Source: JAOPZW01 sp963788935 (GTDB lineage Bacteria; Actinomycetota; Thermoleophilia; Solirubrobacterales; Solirubrobacteraceae). From it: a stretch of DNA of 64,000 nucleotides. Location of the stretch: contig CAWBIM010000016.1 of the NCBI GenBank assembly GCA_963788935.1, positions 310,001 through 374,000 of the forward strand, given 5' to 3'. Made by a program: the position numbers and the translations under genes. The notes beneath the pieces are model-generated. The model made no database searches, was not told where the DNA came from, and saw only the letters and a list, made by a program, of their open reading frames with translations. Below, piece by piece: positions 52,731-60,912 of this stretch; position 1 is the first letter of the stretch, and each line of letters opens with the position of its first letter.

Positions 52731-53387
52731 ATGAGGGTGAACAGCGACGACACAGGCCGGATCAGGGTCCTCGTGGCCGACGACCATCCGCTCTACCGCG
52801 AAGCGGTGGTGCGAGCCATCCGCGCGCGCCCCGAGTTCGAGCTGATCGGTCAGGCCCAGGACGGCCGCGAGGCGCTCGGCGCGATCCGCGAGGACGCCCC
52901 GGACGTCGCCGTCCTCGACGTCGAGATGCCGAGCATGGGCGGCGTCGACGTCGTCCGTGCGGTCAACCGCGACGCGCTCGGCACGCGCATCGTGCTGCTC
53001 AGCGCGCACCTCGAGAGCGACACCGTCTACGCCGCCGTCCAGGCCGGCGTGCGCGCCTACCTGTCGAAGGCGTGGCCGGCCGAGCGCATCTGCGACGCGC
53101 TGCTCGCCGTCGCGCGCGGCGACGTGATCCTCCCCGGCGAGGTCCAGGCCGGGCTCGCGGCGGCGATCCGCAACAACGCCGCGGGCGCGCAGATCCACCT
53201 CACCCCGCGCGAACGCGACGTCCTCGCGGGCCTCGTCCAGGGCCAGAGCGCGCCCACGATCGCCACGGATCTGCACGTGAGCACGGCGACGGTGAAGACG
53301 CACCTCAAGACGCTCTACGAGAAGCTCGGCGTCTCCGACCGCGCCGCCGCGGTCGCCGAGGCGATGCGCCACGGCCTGATCGAGTAG
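52731..53387 (+). CDS. NarL/FixJ family response regulator
   Basis: 218 aa. Receiver: RVLVADDHPLYREAVVRAIR, DVAVLDVEMPSMGGVDVVRA (Asp), LLSAHLES and AYLSKAWPAERIC (Lys). LuxR-type HTH: LTPRERDVLAGLVQGQSAPT, then VSTATVKTHLKTLYEKLGVS. The full-length family layout with DNA-binding output suggests transcriptional control by a histidine kinase, possibly the one at 49.6 kb. TAGAGT at 52695-52700 is a possible -10, giving a ~24-base leader. Confidence 0.93.
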   Translation: MRVNSDDTGRIRVLVADDHPLYREAVVRAIRARPEFELIGQAQDGREALGAIREDAPDVAVLDVEMPSMGGVDVVRAVNRDALGTRIVLLSAHLESDTVYAAVQAGVRAYLSKAWPAERICDALLAVARGDVILPGEVQAGLAAAIRNNAAGAQIHLTPRERDVLAGLVQGQSAPTIATDLHVSTATVKTHLKTLYEKLGVSDRAAAVAEAMRHGLIE

Positions 53388-53404
53388 CCCGCCGCGGGCG
53401 GCGC

Positions 53405-55231
53405 TCAGGCCGCCGCCTGCTCGGCCCAGTCGCGGTACAGCCGCTCGTACGGCCCGCCGGCCTCGAGCAGGTCCTCGTGCGTGCCCTGCTCGACGATCCG
53501 GCCGTGGTCGAGCACGACGATCCGCCCGGCCTGGCGGATCGTGGACAGGCGGTGGGCGATCACGATCGCGGTGCGCCCGGCGAGCAGGCGCCGCAGCCCG
53601 GCCTCGATCCGCCCCTCGGTGTGCAGGTCGACGTTCGAGGTCGCCTCGTCGAGGACGAGGATCCGCGGGTCGGCGATGAGCGCGCGGGCGAACGCGACGA
53701 GCTGGCGCTGCCCGGCCGAGAGCTGGACGCCGCGCTCGCCGACCTCGGTCTCGAGCCCGTCCGGCAGCGCCCCGATGAACTCCCACGCGCCGACCGCGCG
53801 GGCCGCGGCCTCGATGTCCTCGGCCGTCGCGTCCGGGCGGCCGAAGGCGATGTTGTCGCCGACCGAGCCGCTGAACAGGAAGGCCTCCTGGGGCACGATC
53901 CCCATCTGCGAGCGCAGCGACCCGGCCCGCACCGTCCGCAGGTCGTGGCCGTCCACGAGCACCCGGCCGTCCGTCGGGTCGTAGAAGCGCGCGACGAGCT
54001 TGGCGAACGTCGACTTGCCGGCCCCGGTCTCGCCCACGAGCGCGACGGTCTGGCCCGGCGGCACGGTCATCGTCACCGCCTCGAGCGCGTACTTCGGCGC
54101 CTCGCCGTCGCCGCCGCCGTAGCGGAAGGAGACGTCGTCGAAGCGGATCTCGCCGCGCAGGCGCGGCAGGTCGATCGCGTCCGGCGCGTCGGTCAGCGTC
54201 GGCTGCTCGTCGAGGAGGTCGAAGATCTTGTCGAGCGCCGCCATGCCCGACTGGTAGGTGGTGTAGACCTGCGAGAGCTGGCCGATCGGGTCGAAGAACC
54301 CGTTGAGCGCGGCGATGAAGCCGACGAGCACGCCGACCTCGACGTCGCCCTCGATGACCTGCACGCCGCCGATGAGCAGCAGCGCGAAGATCGCGACGGC
54401 GCTCAGGAACTCGACCGCCGGGAAGTACGCGGCGTTCAGGTTGACGGTCGTCATGTTCGCCGCGCGGTTGATCTCGTTGAGCTCGGCGAACCGGGCCAGG
54501 TGGCGCGGCTCCTGGCCGAACGCGCGCACGACGCGGATGCCCGACAGCGTCTCCTGCAGGTAGGAGGTGATCGCGCTGATCGTCTCGCGCGTGCGGCGGT
54601 AGGCGTCGGCGCTGGCGACCCGGAAGGCGAGCGACGCGCCGAGCATCACCGGGAAGATCAGGAACGTGATCAGCGCGAGCTTGACGTCGAGCAGCAGCAG
54701 GATCACGACCGACCCGACGAGCGTCAGCGTCGCCTGGAAGAGCGTCACGACCGTGTCGGTGACGAGCGAGTCGAGCGCCTCGACGTCGTTCGTCATGCGC
54801 GAGATCAGCATCCCCGCGGGGCGGCGCTCGTAGAAGCCGACCGGCATCTCCTGCAGGTGGCGGAAGATCTGCAGGCGCAGGTCGGCGAGCGCGCGCTGGC
54901 CGACCCAGCCGACGAAGTAGGTCTGCGCGTAGGTCGCCGCCCACACCACGACCGCGCTCACGAGGAACAGCACGACGACGAGGTCGAGCGTGCCCTCGTC
55001 GCCCTTGAGGATGCCCGAGTCGATGGCGGCCTTGGCCAGCGGCGCGGGCGCGAGCGACGCGGCCGTGCCGATCACGAGCGCGGTGAACATCATCGCGACG
55101 CGCGTCCGGTACGGCGCGAGCAGCACGATCAGGCCGCGGAGCTTGCGCCCGCGCCCGGCGGTGCCCCGCAGCCGGCGGCGCAGGTCGTCGCGGCGGCTGC
55201 CCTCGCGGGCGGCGTCGGCTCCGGCGCTCAC
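53405..55231 (-). CDS. ABC transporter, permease-ATPase half-transporter (second gene)
   Basis: 608 aa. Six TM helices in the first ~340 residues (LIVLLAPYRTRVAMMFTALV onward), then an ATPase: Walker A VALVGETGAGKSTFAKLVAR, Q-loop MGIVPQEAFLF, signature VQLSAGQRQLVAFARALIAD and Walker B ILVLDEATSNVD, with H-loop IAHRLSTI. The signature Ser is kept with Ala after it. It is an MsbA/LmrA-like type IV exporter that should pair with the upstream gene, with GTGA overlap. The cargo is unknown. Confidence 0.9.
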   Translation of the reverse strand: MSAGADAAREGSRRDDLRRRLRGTAGRGRKLRGLIVLLAPYRTRVAMMFTALVIGTAASLAPAPLAKAAIDSGILKGDEGTLDLVVVLFLVSAVVVWAATYAQTYFVGWVGQRALADLRLQIFRHLQEMPVGFYERRPAGMLISRMTNDVEALDSLVTDTVVTLFQATLTLVGSVVILLLLDVKLALITFLIFPVMLGASLAFRVASADAYRRTRETISAITSYLQETLSGIRVVRAFGQEPRHLARFAELNEINRAANMTTVNLNAAYFPAVEFLSAVAIFALLLIGGVQVIEGDVEVGVLVGFIAALNGFFDPIGQLSQVYTTYQSGMAALDKIFDLLDEQPTLTDAPDAIDLPRLRGEIRFDDVSFRYGGGDGEAPKYALEAVTMTVPPGQTVALVGETGAGKSTFAKLVARFYDPTDGRVLVDGHDLRTVRAGSLRSQMGIVPQEAFLFSGSVGDNIAFGRPDATAEDIEAAARAVGAWEFIGALPDGLETEVGERGVQLSAGQRQLVAFARALIADPRILVLDEATSNVDLHTEGRIEAGLRRLLAGRTAIVIAHRLSTIRQAGRIVVLDHGRIVEQGTHEDLLEAGGPYERLYRDWAEQAAA

Positions 55232-56996
55232 AGGCCCGCCACCCGGCGCTCGCGCGGCTTGCGGGTGAGGAAGACCTGGTCGGGCAGGCCCTTCTCGACG
55301 ATCTCGCGGTACAGCTCGGAGGCCTCGAGGAGGTCGTCGTGCGTGCCGTGGGCCAGCAGCGCCCCGTCCTCGAGGACGGCGATCTCGTCCGCGAGCGAGA
55401 TCGTCGACAGGCGGTGGGCGATGACGAACGTCGTGCGGCCGGCCATCACCTCGCGCAGCGCGCGCTTGATCTCCTGCTCGGTCGACGCGTCCACGCTCGA
55501 CGTCGCGTCGTCGAGGATCAGGATCCGCGGGTCGGCGAGGAACGCGCGCGCGATCGCGACGCGCTGGCGCTGGCCGCCGGACAGGGTCAGCCCGCGCTCG
55601 CCGACGCGCGTGTCATAGCCCTCGGGCAGGCGCGCGATGAACTCGTGGGCCTGCGCGCGGCGGGCGGCGCGCTCGATCTCCTCGGGCGTCGCGTCGGCCC
55701 GCGCGTAGGCGATGTTCTCCGCGATCGTGGCCGAGAACAGGAACGGGTTGTCGTCGACGACGGCGATCGCGTGGCGCAGGTCCGCGACGTCGACGTCGCG
55801 CACGTCCGCGCCGTCGACGAGGACGGCGCCGGCGGTGACGTCGTACAGGCGGGGGATGAGCTGGACGAGGGTCGTCTTGCCCGAGCCCGTGGCGCCGACG
55901 AGCGCGACGGTGGACCCGGCCGCGACGTCGAGCGTCACGTCCCGCACGGACGGCCGCTTCGCGCCCCCGTACTCGAGCGAGACGCCGCGCAGCTCGACGC
56001 GGCCGTTGCCCGGCGGCAGGCCCGGTGCGCCGGGCGGGCTGACGATCTGCGGCTCGCGGTCGAGGATCTGGAACAGCCGGGCGCCGGCGGCGGTCGCGCG
56101 CTGGGCGAGGCTCAGCGAGATGCCGAGCGTCCGCATCGGCGACAGCAGCATCAGCAGGTAGGTGTAGAAGGCGCTGAACTGGCCGATCGTCAGATCGCCG
56201 CGGATGACCTGGCGCCCGCCGAAGAACAGGATCGCGGCGAGGCCGACCTGCGGCAGGAACCCGATGAACGGGTTGTAGAACGCCGCCATGCGCGTCGTCA
56301 CCATCGACTGGTCGAAGACGCGTCCGACCTGCCCGCGGAAGCGCTCGAGCTGGCGGTCCTCGCGCGCGAAGGCCTTCACGACGCGCACGCCGCTGACGTT
56401 CTCCTCGACGTCCGCCGTGAGCTCGGCGATCCGCTGCTGGACCTCCTGCAGCGCCGGCCGCGAGCGGCGCCCGTAGCGCGCCGCGATGAACACGACGAAG
56501 GGCACCGGCGCGAGCGAGATCGTCGCGAGCCCGGGCTCGGTCAGGAACATGGCCACGGCCGCGAGCAGGATCGTCAGCCCGGACTGCAGCATGAAGATCA
56601 GGCCGTAGCCGAGGAAGAAGCGCACCGACTGCAGGTCGACCGTCGAGCGCGACATGAGCTGGCCGGTCTGCTGGCGGTCGAAGAAGGCGAGCTCGAGCGA
56701 CTGCAGGTGGCTGTACATGCGGGTGCGCAGGTCGAGCTCGACGCCGAGCGACACGCGCCCGGCGATGAGGCGCCGGACCACGGTCAGCGCCATCCGCAGC
56801 ACGCCCGCGGCGAGGACGGCGAAGGCGAGCGTGCGCAGGCCGTGCTGTCGCCGTCGCGCATCTGGTCGATCGCGCGGCCCGTGAGCCACGGGATCGCGGC
56901 GGTCATCGTCAGCGCGACGACGGCCAGCAGGCCGGACCAGACCACGCCGGTGCGGTACGGGCGCAGGAACCCGAGGAGCCGTCCGAACGTCGCCAT
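55228..56996 (-). CDS. ABC transporter, permease-ATPase half-transporter (first gene; one-base frame break)
   Basis: About 589 aa after correction. N-terminus: GRLLGFLRPYRTGVVWSGLL. TM domain to ~residue 320. ATPase: Walker A VALVGATGSGKTTLVQLIPR, signature LTLSGGQRQRVAIARAFLAD, Walker B ILILDDATSSVD. Walker B ends in Asp-Asp rather than the usual Asp-Glu, so this site may be degenerate and the partner's site canonical, as in heterodimeric exporters. Near 56843 one base seems to be missing (GACAGCACGGCC); adding it restores GDSTGLRTLAFAVLAAG. TACCAT lies 8 bases before the ATG. Confidence 0.86.
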
Positions 56997-57004
56997 GGCG
57001 AAGC

Positions 57005-57010
57005 ATGGTA
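57005..57010 (-). promoter_or_regulatory. Candidate leaderless -10 of the ABC exporter operon
   Basis: TACCAT on the minus strand lies 8 bases before the ATG at 56996 with no Shine-Dalgarno between. Confidence 0.5.
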
Positions 57011-57082
57011 GTTGACGGCCTCAACCATCCCGGTCCCGCGCGAGTCCCGGCGCGCGGCCGCCCACGACGCGATACTGACCGG

Positions 57083-57298
57083 GTGGCGTTCGGGCTGTGC
57101 GACACGTGCGAGCACCAGCAGATCGTCCGCAACACGCGCGGCTCGGTGTTCTCGCTGTGCCGGCGCTCGCGGGCGGACCCGACCTTCCCGCGCTACCCGC
57201 GGATGCCCGTCCTCGAGTGCCGCGGCCACGAGCCGCGGTCCGAGGCGGACGGCGCCGGCGAGGCGCCCGGCGGACCGGGCGCCGGGGCTCCGGCCTAG
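57083..57298 (+). CDS. Small Cys-rich protein, putative zinc ribbon
   Basis: 71 aa. FGLCDTCEHQQIVRNTRGSV has a CxxC knuckle, and FSLCRRSRADPTFPRYPRMP with VLECRGHEPR supplies two more Cys, so four Cys could hold one zinc. The tail is Gly/Ala/Pro-rich. The GTG start gives the compact domain. Its stop shares CTAG with the convergent gene. No function is known; such proteins are annotated as hypothetical in related actinobacteria. Confidence 0.65.
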   Translation: MAFGLCDTCEHQQIVRNTRGSVFSLCRRSRADPTFPRYPRMPVLECRGHEPRSEADGAGEAPGGPGAGAPA

Positions 57299-58404
57299 CC
57301 GCCGGAGCCGGGCGTCGTCGTCAGGCCGTTGGTCGTGCTCGACGACGAGCCGGAGCCCGACGACGAGCCCGAGGAGCCCGAGGAGCCGGAAGACGATCCC
57401 GACGAGCCCGAGCTGCCGCTGCTCGCCGACGGGTCGGTCGGCGGGTCGAGCACGATGAAGCCGCGCTGGCTCGTCTGGTCGCCCGTGAGGCTGAAGTCGA
57501 ACGTCTTGGGCGACGTGATCTGCTGCACGAGCCCCGCGTCCGGCGAGCCGGTGACGTCGGTGACGGTCGGCACGTGCGTGCTCAGCGACGCGTTCAGCGG
57601 CCGGTCGAGCTCCCGTGCGACGTCGCCCTCGCGGAAGAACAGCGCCTGGGTCGGGGTCTTGCCCTTCACCGGCGGCATGAAGACGACGATCTGGTGGACG
57701 TCGCCGAGGTAGCGGAACGAGTAGAGCGCGAGCTCGAGGGCCTCGCGGCGCAGGAGCAGCCCGCGCTCGATCGACGCCTTGCCGCTGTCGATGGCGCACG
57801 ACTGGCCGAGGCCGCAGAGGTGGTAGATGATCCCCGAGTCGTCGAAGACCTTGATGTCGCCGCCCTGGGCCGGATCCTTGCGCACGGCGACGGACAGCGG
57901 GACGCCCTGGATCTCGAGGCCGGTCACGCCGACGTTCACGATCTGGCGGCCGTTCTCCAGCTTGTACTGGACCCCGACGTGCTGCGCGATCTGCTCGGCG
58001 CCGGCCGTCCCGCCCGTCGTGGGCGCCCAGTTCGACCAGTTCCGCACGCCGCTGTCGTTCGTGTTGTTGTTGGGCGCGACGATGAACAGCACGACGCCCG
58101 CGAGCGCGGCCAGGCCGACGGCCATGAGCGCGCCGGTCAGGAAGTGGAAGCGTGGGGCGAACGTCGAGTGCTTGGCCGCCCCGACCGGCTCGGCCGCCCC
58201 GCCCGCCTGCCGGCGCGCCGGGAGCATGTCCTCGCGCTCCTCCTCGCGCTCCTCGACGACGTCGGCGTCGACGACGTCGTCGGGCACCGGCGCGGCCGGC
58301 AGCAGCGACGCCGGGTCGTACCGCGGCTGGGTGCCCGCCGGATCCTGAGGCTGACGACGCTCCTCGTCGTCCGGGGAGCGCTTGTCGAGGTCACTTCCAC
58401 TCAT
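57295..58404 (-). CDS. Single-TM protein coupled to the AAA protease, Ser-rich tail
   Basis: 369 aa, no known family. Residues 1-85 are acidic and cytosolic, with a run of Glu/Arg. Residues ~86-110 (FHFLTGALMAVGLAALAGVV) are a single TM helix. An exported domain (~110-325) contains two Cys in YHLCGLGQSCAID and strands such as GRQIVNVGVTGLEIQGVPLS. The last ~45 residues are almost purely Ser/Gly (PSASSGSSGSSGSSSGSS onward). The ATG overlaps the protease stop (ATGA), implying stoichiometric co-expression and a subunit or substrate-adaptor role. Confidence 0.7.
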   Translation of the reverse strand: MSGSDLDKRSPDDEERRQPQDPAGTQPRYDPASLLPAAPVPDDVVDADVVEEREEEREDMLPARRQAGGAAEPVGAAKHSTFAPRFHFLTGALMAVGLAALAGVVLFIVAPNNNTNDSGVRNWSNWAPTTGGTAGAEQIAQHVGVQYKLENGRQIVNVGVTGLEIQGVPLSVAVRKDPAQGGDIKVFDDSGIIYHLCGLGQSCAIDSGKASIERGLLLRREALELALYSFRYLGDVHQIVVFMPPVKGKTPTQALFFREGDVARELDRPLNASLSTHVPTVTDVTGSPDAGLVQQITSPKTFDFSLTGDQTSQRGFIVLDPPTDPSASSGSSGSSGSSSGSSGSSGSSSGSGSSSSTTNGLTTTPGSGG

Positions 58405-60782
58405 AGCTTGGGCCAGATGCTCTCGTCGAGGACGTCGATCACGGGGGCCTCGAGGTCGGATTCCTTGAGCAGGTCCACGACCTCGTCCCCGTAGAGCTCC
58501 TTCTTCTGTACCAGGACCTCGGCGATCCGCGCGACCGCCTCGCGGTTGTGGCGGATGCAGCAGAGCGCCGTGATGTACGCCTGGCCGAGGATCTGGGCCG
58601 CGGCCTTGCGCTTGGCCGGGTCGCCCAGGGACGCGGCGATCCAGTCGCCCTGCAGCGCGCTGCCCGAGCTGGCCCGGTTCATGATCTGGATGCCGATGCG
58701 CTCGAAGCGCTCCATCAGCTTCTGCTCGGTCTCCTCGAGCAGCTCCTTCGGCACGCGGCCGCGGAGGTCGAGCGGCTCGGGGCCCATGCCCGCCGCGCCC
58801 ACCATCGAGGCGACCCGCGACGTGGCGCTGTGGAGATCGCCGCCGACGCCGTTGGTGTTCTCGCCGTAGAACTCGCGCTCCGCCGCCATCGCCCCGAGGG
58901 ACCACACGAGGTCGCCGACCATCTCGTGGCGGAACTTGCTGAAGCGCTCCTCGGTGGCGATCGCCGCGTGATGGCCCTGCGACTCGCCGCGCTTGCGGAT
59001 CGACAGGCGCGTCGAGATCGTGTTGCGCATGTAGATCTGGCTCGTGACGGCGTGGCCCGCCTCGTGGATCGCGACCGCGCGCGTCTCCTCGTCGACGTAC
59101 GTCACGCCGACCGCGGTGCCGGACTCGATCGTCGTCATCGCCTCGACGATGTCGGCGCGGTCGAACTCGGGGCGCCCGTCGGAGTGCGCGTAGGTCAGCG
59201 CCATCGAGCAGACCTGCTCGATCATGGCCGGCGAGTAGCCGCTCGTCATGCGGGCGAGCTCGTCGCGGCGCTCCGGACGGTCGAGCTCGGGCTCGTGGGA
59301 GACGCGGCCGAGGTAGAGCTCGAAGATGTCGGCGCGGTCGTCCTTCGTGGGCGTGCGGAACCAGATGTGGCGGCCCATGCGGCCCGGACGGACGAGCGCC
59401 GGGTCGAGCGCGTCGATCGGCACGTTGGTCGCGCCGATGAAGTAGACCTGCTCGGGGCGCGGCCGCGGCGGCTTGAGGCGCAGCGGGAGCTTGCCGACCT
59501 TGCGCGGCACGAAGTACGTCGCGTCGAGGAACGTGTTCAGGCGGTTCGTGAAGAACTTGCGCATGAACGGCGGCTCGTCGACGCCGTCCATCTGCACGAG
59601 CAGCTGGTTGAGCGCGAGCCCGCCGCCCATCCCGCCCATGCCGCCGGGGAACATGAAGCCGTTGACGCGGTCGCGGACGTTCGCGAGGCCCGCGGGCATC
59701 GCATCGGGGCGCTGCTCGGCGCGGGCGGCGAAGACGTGCTCGCGCCAGTGCGAGTCCTCGAGCGTCAGGTCGCCGCTCGGGTTGCGTGCGCCCCACGCCC
59801 CGAACAGCGCCGGCTCGAAGGCGCCGGAGAGCGGCTGGAAGCGCCCGCCGTTCCCGAGGGCCTGGCGGCGCATGCCGACGGCGTCGATCTCGTCGATGAA
59901 CACCATGCACGTGTCGCCCCACTTGCGGGCGAGGCGGCGCGCCTTGCGGATGAGGAACATGACGATGATGACGTCCATGCCGATGAACGTCTGGGCGAAG
60001 CCCGACCCCGGCATCGTCACGATCGGCGAGTTGAACGACGTCGCGATGCCCTTGGAGAGCATCGTCTTGCCGGTGCCCGGCGGGCCGATGAAGAGCAGGC
60101 CGCGCTCGGGCTTGCCGCCCGCGGCGCGGAACTCGTCGCCGGCCGACCACAGCTCGATGACCTTCTCGACCTCGGCCTTGCTCTCGGTCTGCCCGCGCAC
60201 GTCGGCGAGCTTGACGCCCCAGTCCGCGTCGCCCGGCTCGTAGCCCTTCATCTGCTTCAGGCCGAAGAACAGCAGCGGCCCGAACATGATGAGGAGGTTG
60301 CCGAAGAACAGCAGCGGCAGCTGGATGCCGTAGATCAGGAGCAGCGGGAGCGCGGCGACGACGAAGTCGCCGACGTCGCCGATCGACATCCCGAACACCG
60401 ACATGAACATCAGGGCCGCGGCGACGAGGAGCGCGAGCCAGAAGAGGTGCTTGAACTTCGAGCGCCAGTACCAGACGCGCCGGCGCGAGACGATGTCCTC
60501 CTCGACGAGCTCGCGGCCCGCCCCGTACATGCTCGCCCGCGGGATCAGACGGTGCGCGAGCACGTCCATGAACCCGCGGAACATCACGACGAAGACGATC
60601 GTCGCGAGGAGGGCCCAGAGGAGCGGCCAGTCGTGCCCGACGTAGAAGAACGCGAAGGTGACCGGGCTGGTCAGGAGCGCGACGAAGGTTGCGGCGCGCG
60701 TGAGCCGGCGCCACTCGCGCTGGAGCGCAAGCTGCTCGGCCTCACGGTTGCGCCCGTACAGGTGCCTCTCCCCCGTGGACAT
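58401..60782 (-). CDS. Divergent membrane AAA+/M41 (FtsH-like) metalloprotease with large inserts
   Basis: 793 aa. Two or three TM pairs lie within residues 30-175, where FtsH normally has two helices. Walker A is GPPGTGKT (233-240). Walker B is FIDEIDAVG (295-303). About 85 residues (305-389) are inserted before LNQLLVQMDG, and about 45 more (402-445) precede sensor ATNVPIDALDPALVRPGRMG, which carries the Arg finger. The M41 zinc site is HEAGH (573-577) with a third ligand in GGDLHSATS (Asp 649). Catalytic residues are intact. The ATG at 60782 is chosen because the upstream extension is not conserved-looking. It is translationally coupled to the single-TM protein. Confidence 0.85.
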   Translation of the reverse strand: MSTGERHLYGRNREAEQLALQREWRRLTRAATFVALLTSPVTFAFFYVGHDWPLLWALLATIVFVVMFRGFMDVLAHRLIPRASMYGAGRELVEEDIVSRRRVWYWRSKFKHLFWLALLVAAALMFMSVFGMSIGDVGDFVVAALPLLLIYGIQLPLLFFGNLLIMFGPLLFFGLKQMKGYEPGDADWGVKLADVRGQTESKAEVEKVIELWSAGDEFRAAGGKPERGLLFIGPPGTGKTMLSKGIATSFNSPIVTMPGSGFAQTFIGMDVIIVMFLIRKARRLARKWGDTCMVFIDEIDAVGMRRQALGNGGRFQPLSGAFEPALFGAWGARNPSGDLTLEDSHWREHVFAARAEQRPDAMPAGLANVRDRVNGFMFPGGMGGMGGGLALNQLLVQMDGVDEPPFMRKFFTNRLNTFLDATYFVPRKVGKLPLRLKPPRPRPEQVYFIGATNVPIDALDPALVRPGRMGRHIWFRTPTKDDRADIFELYLGRVSHEPELDRPERRDELARMTSGYSPAMIEQVCSMALTYAHSDGRPEFDRADIVEAMTTIESGTAVGVTYVDEETRAVAIHEAGHAVTSQIYMRNTISTRLSIRKRGESQGHHAAIATEERFSKFRHEMVGDLVWSLGAMAAEREFYGENTNGVGGDLHSATSRVASMVGAAGMGPEPLDLRGRVPKELLEETEQKLMERFERIGIQIMNRASSGSALQGDWIAASLGDPAKRKAAAQILGQAYITALCCIRHNREAVARIAEVLVQKKELYGDEVVDLLKESDLEAPVIDVLDESIWPKL

Positions 60783-60897
60783 CGTCACAGTATTGCGGAG
60801 AAACGTAAGGTCCAGTTCAAGGGACGAAGGGTCCAGGATCGCGTGACGGACGGGCCGATCGGCCATCCGATCGGGTCCATGGCGACCCGGATACCGG

Positions 60898-60903
60898 TAC
60901 GGT
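60898..60903 (+). promoter_or_regulatory. Candidate leaderless -10 of the secreted peptidase-like gene
   Basis: TACGGT lies 9 bases before the GTG at 60913. The divergent spacer 60783-60912 holds no gene; GGTCCAG occurs twice in it (around 60808 and 60830) as a short direct repeat. Confidence 0.45.
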
Positions 60904-60912
60904 GCTGCGCCC

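Noticed and set aside
57320..57440. Short tandem repeats as a CRISPR or VNTR candidate
   Set aside because: The repetition encodes the Ser/Gly tail of the single-TM protein; there are no spacers and no regular repeat unit.
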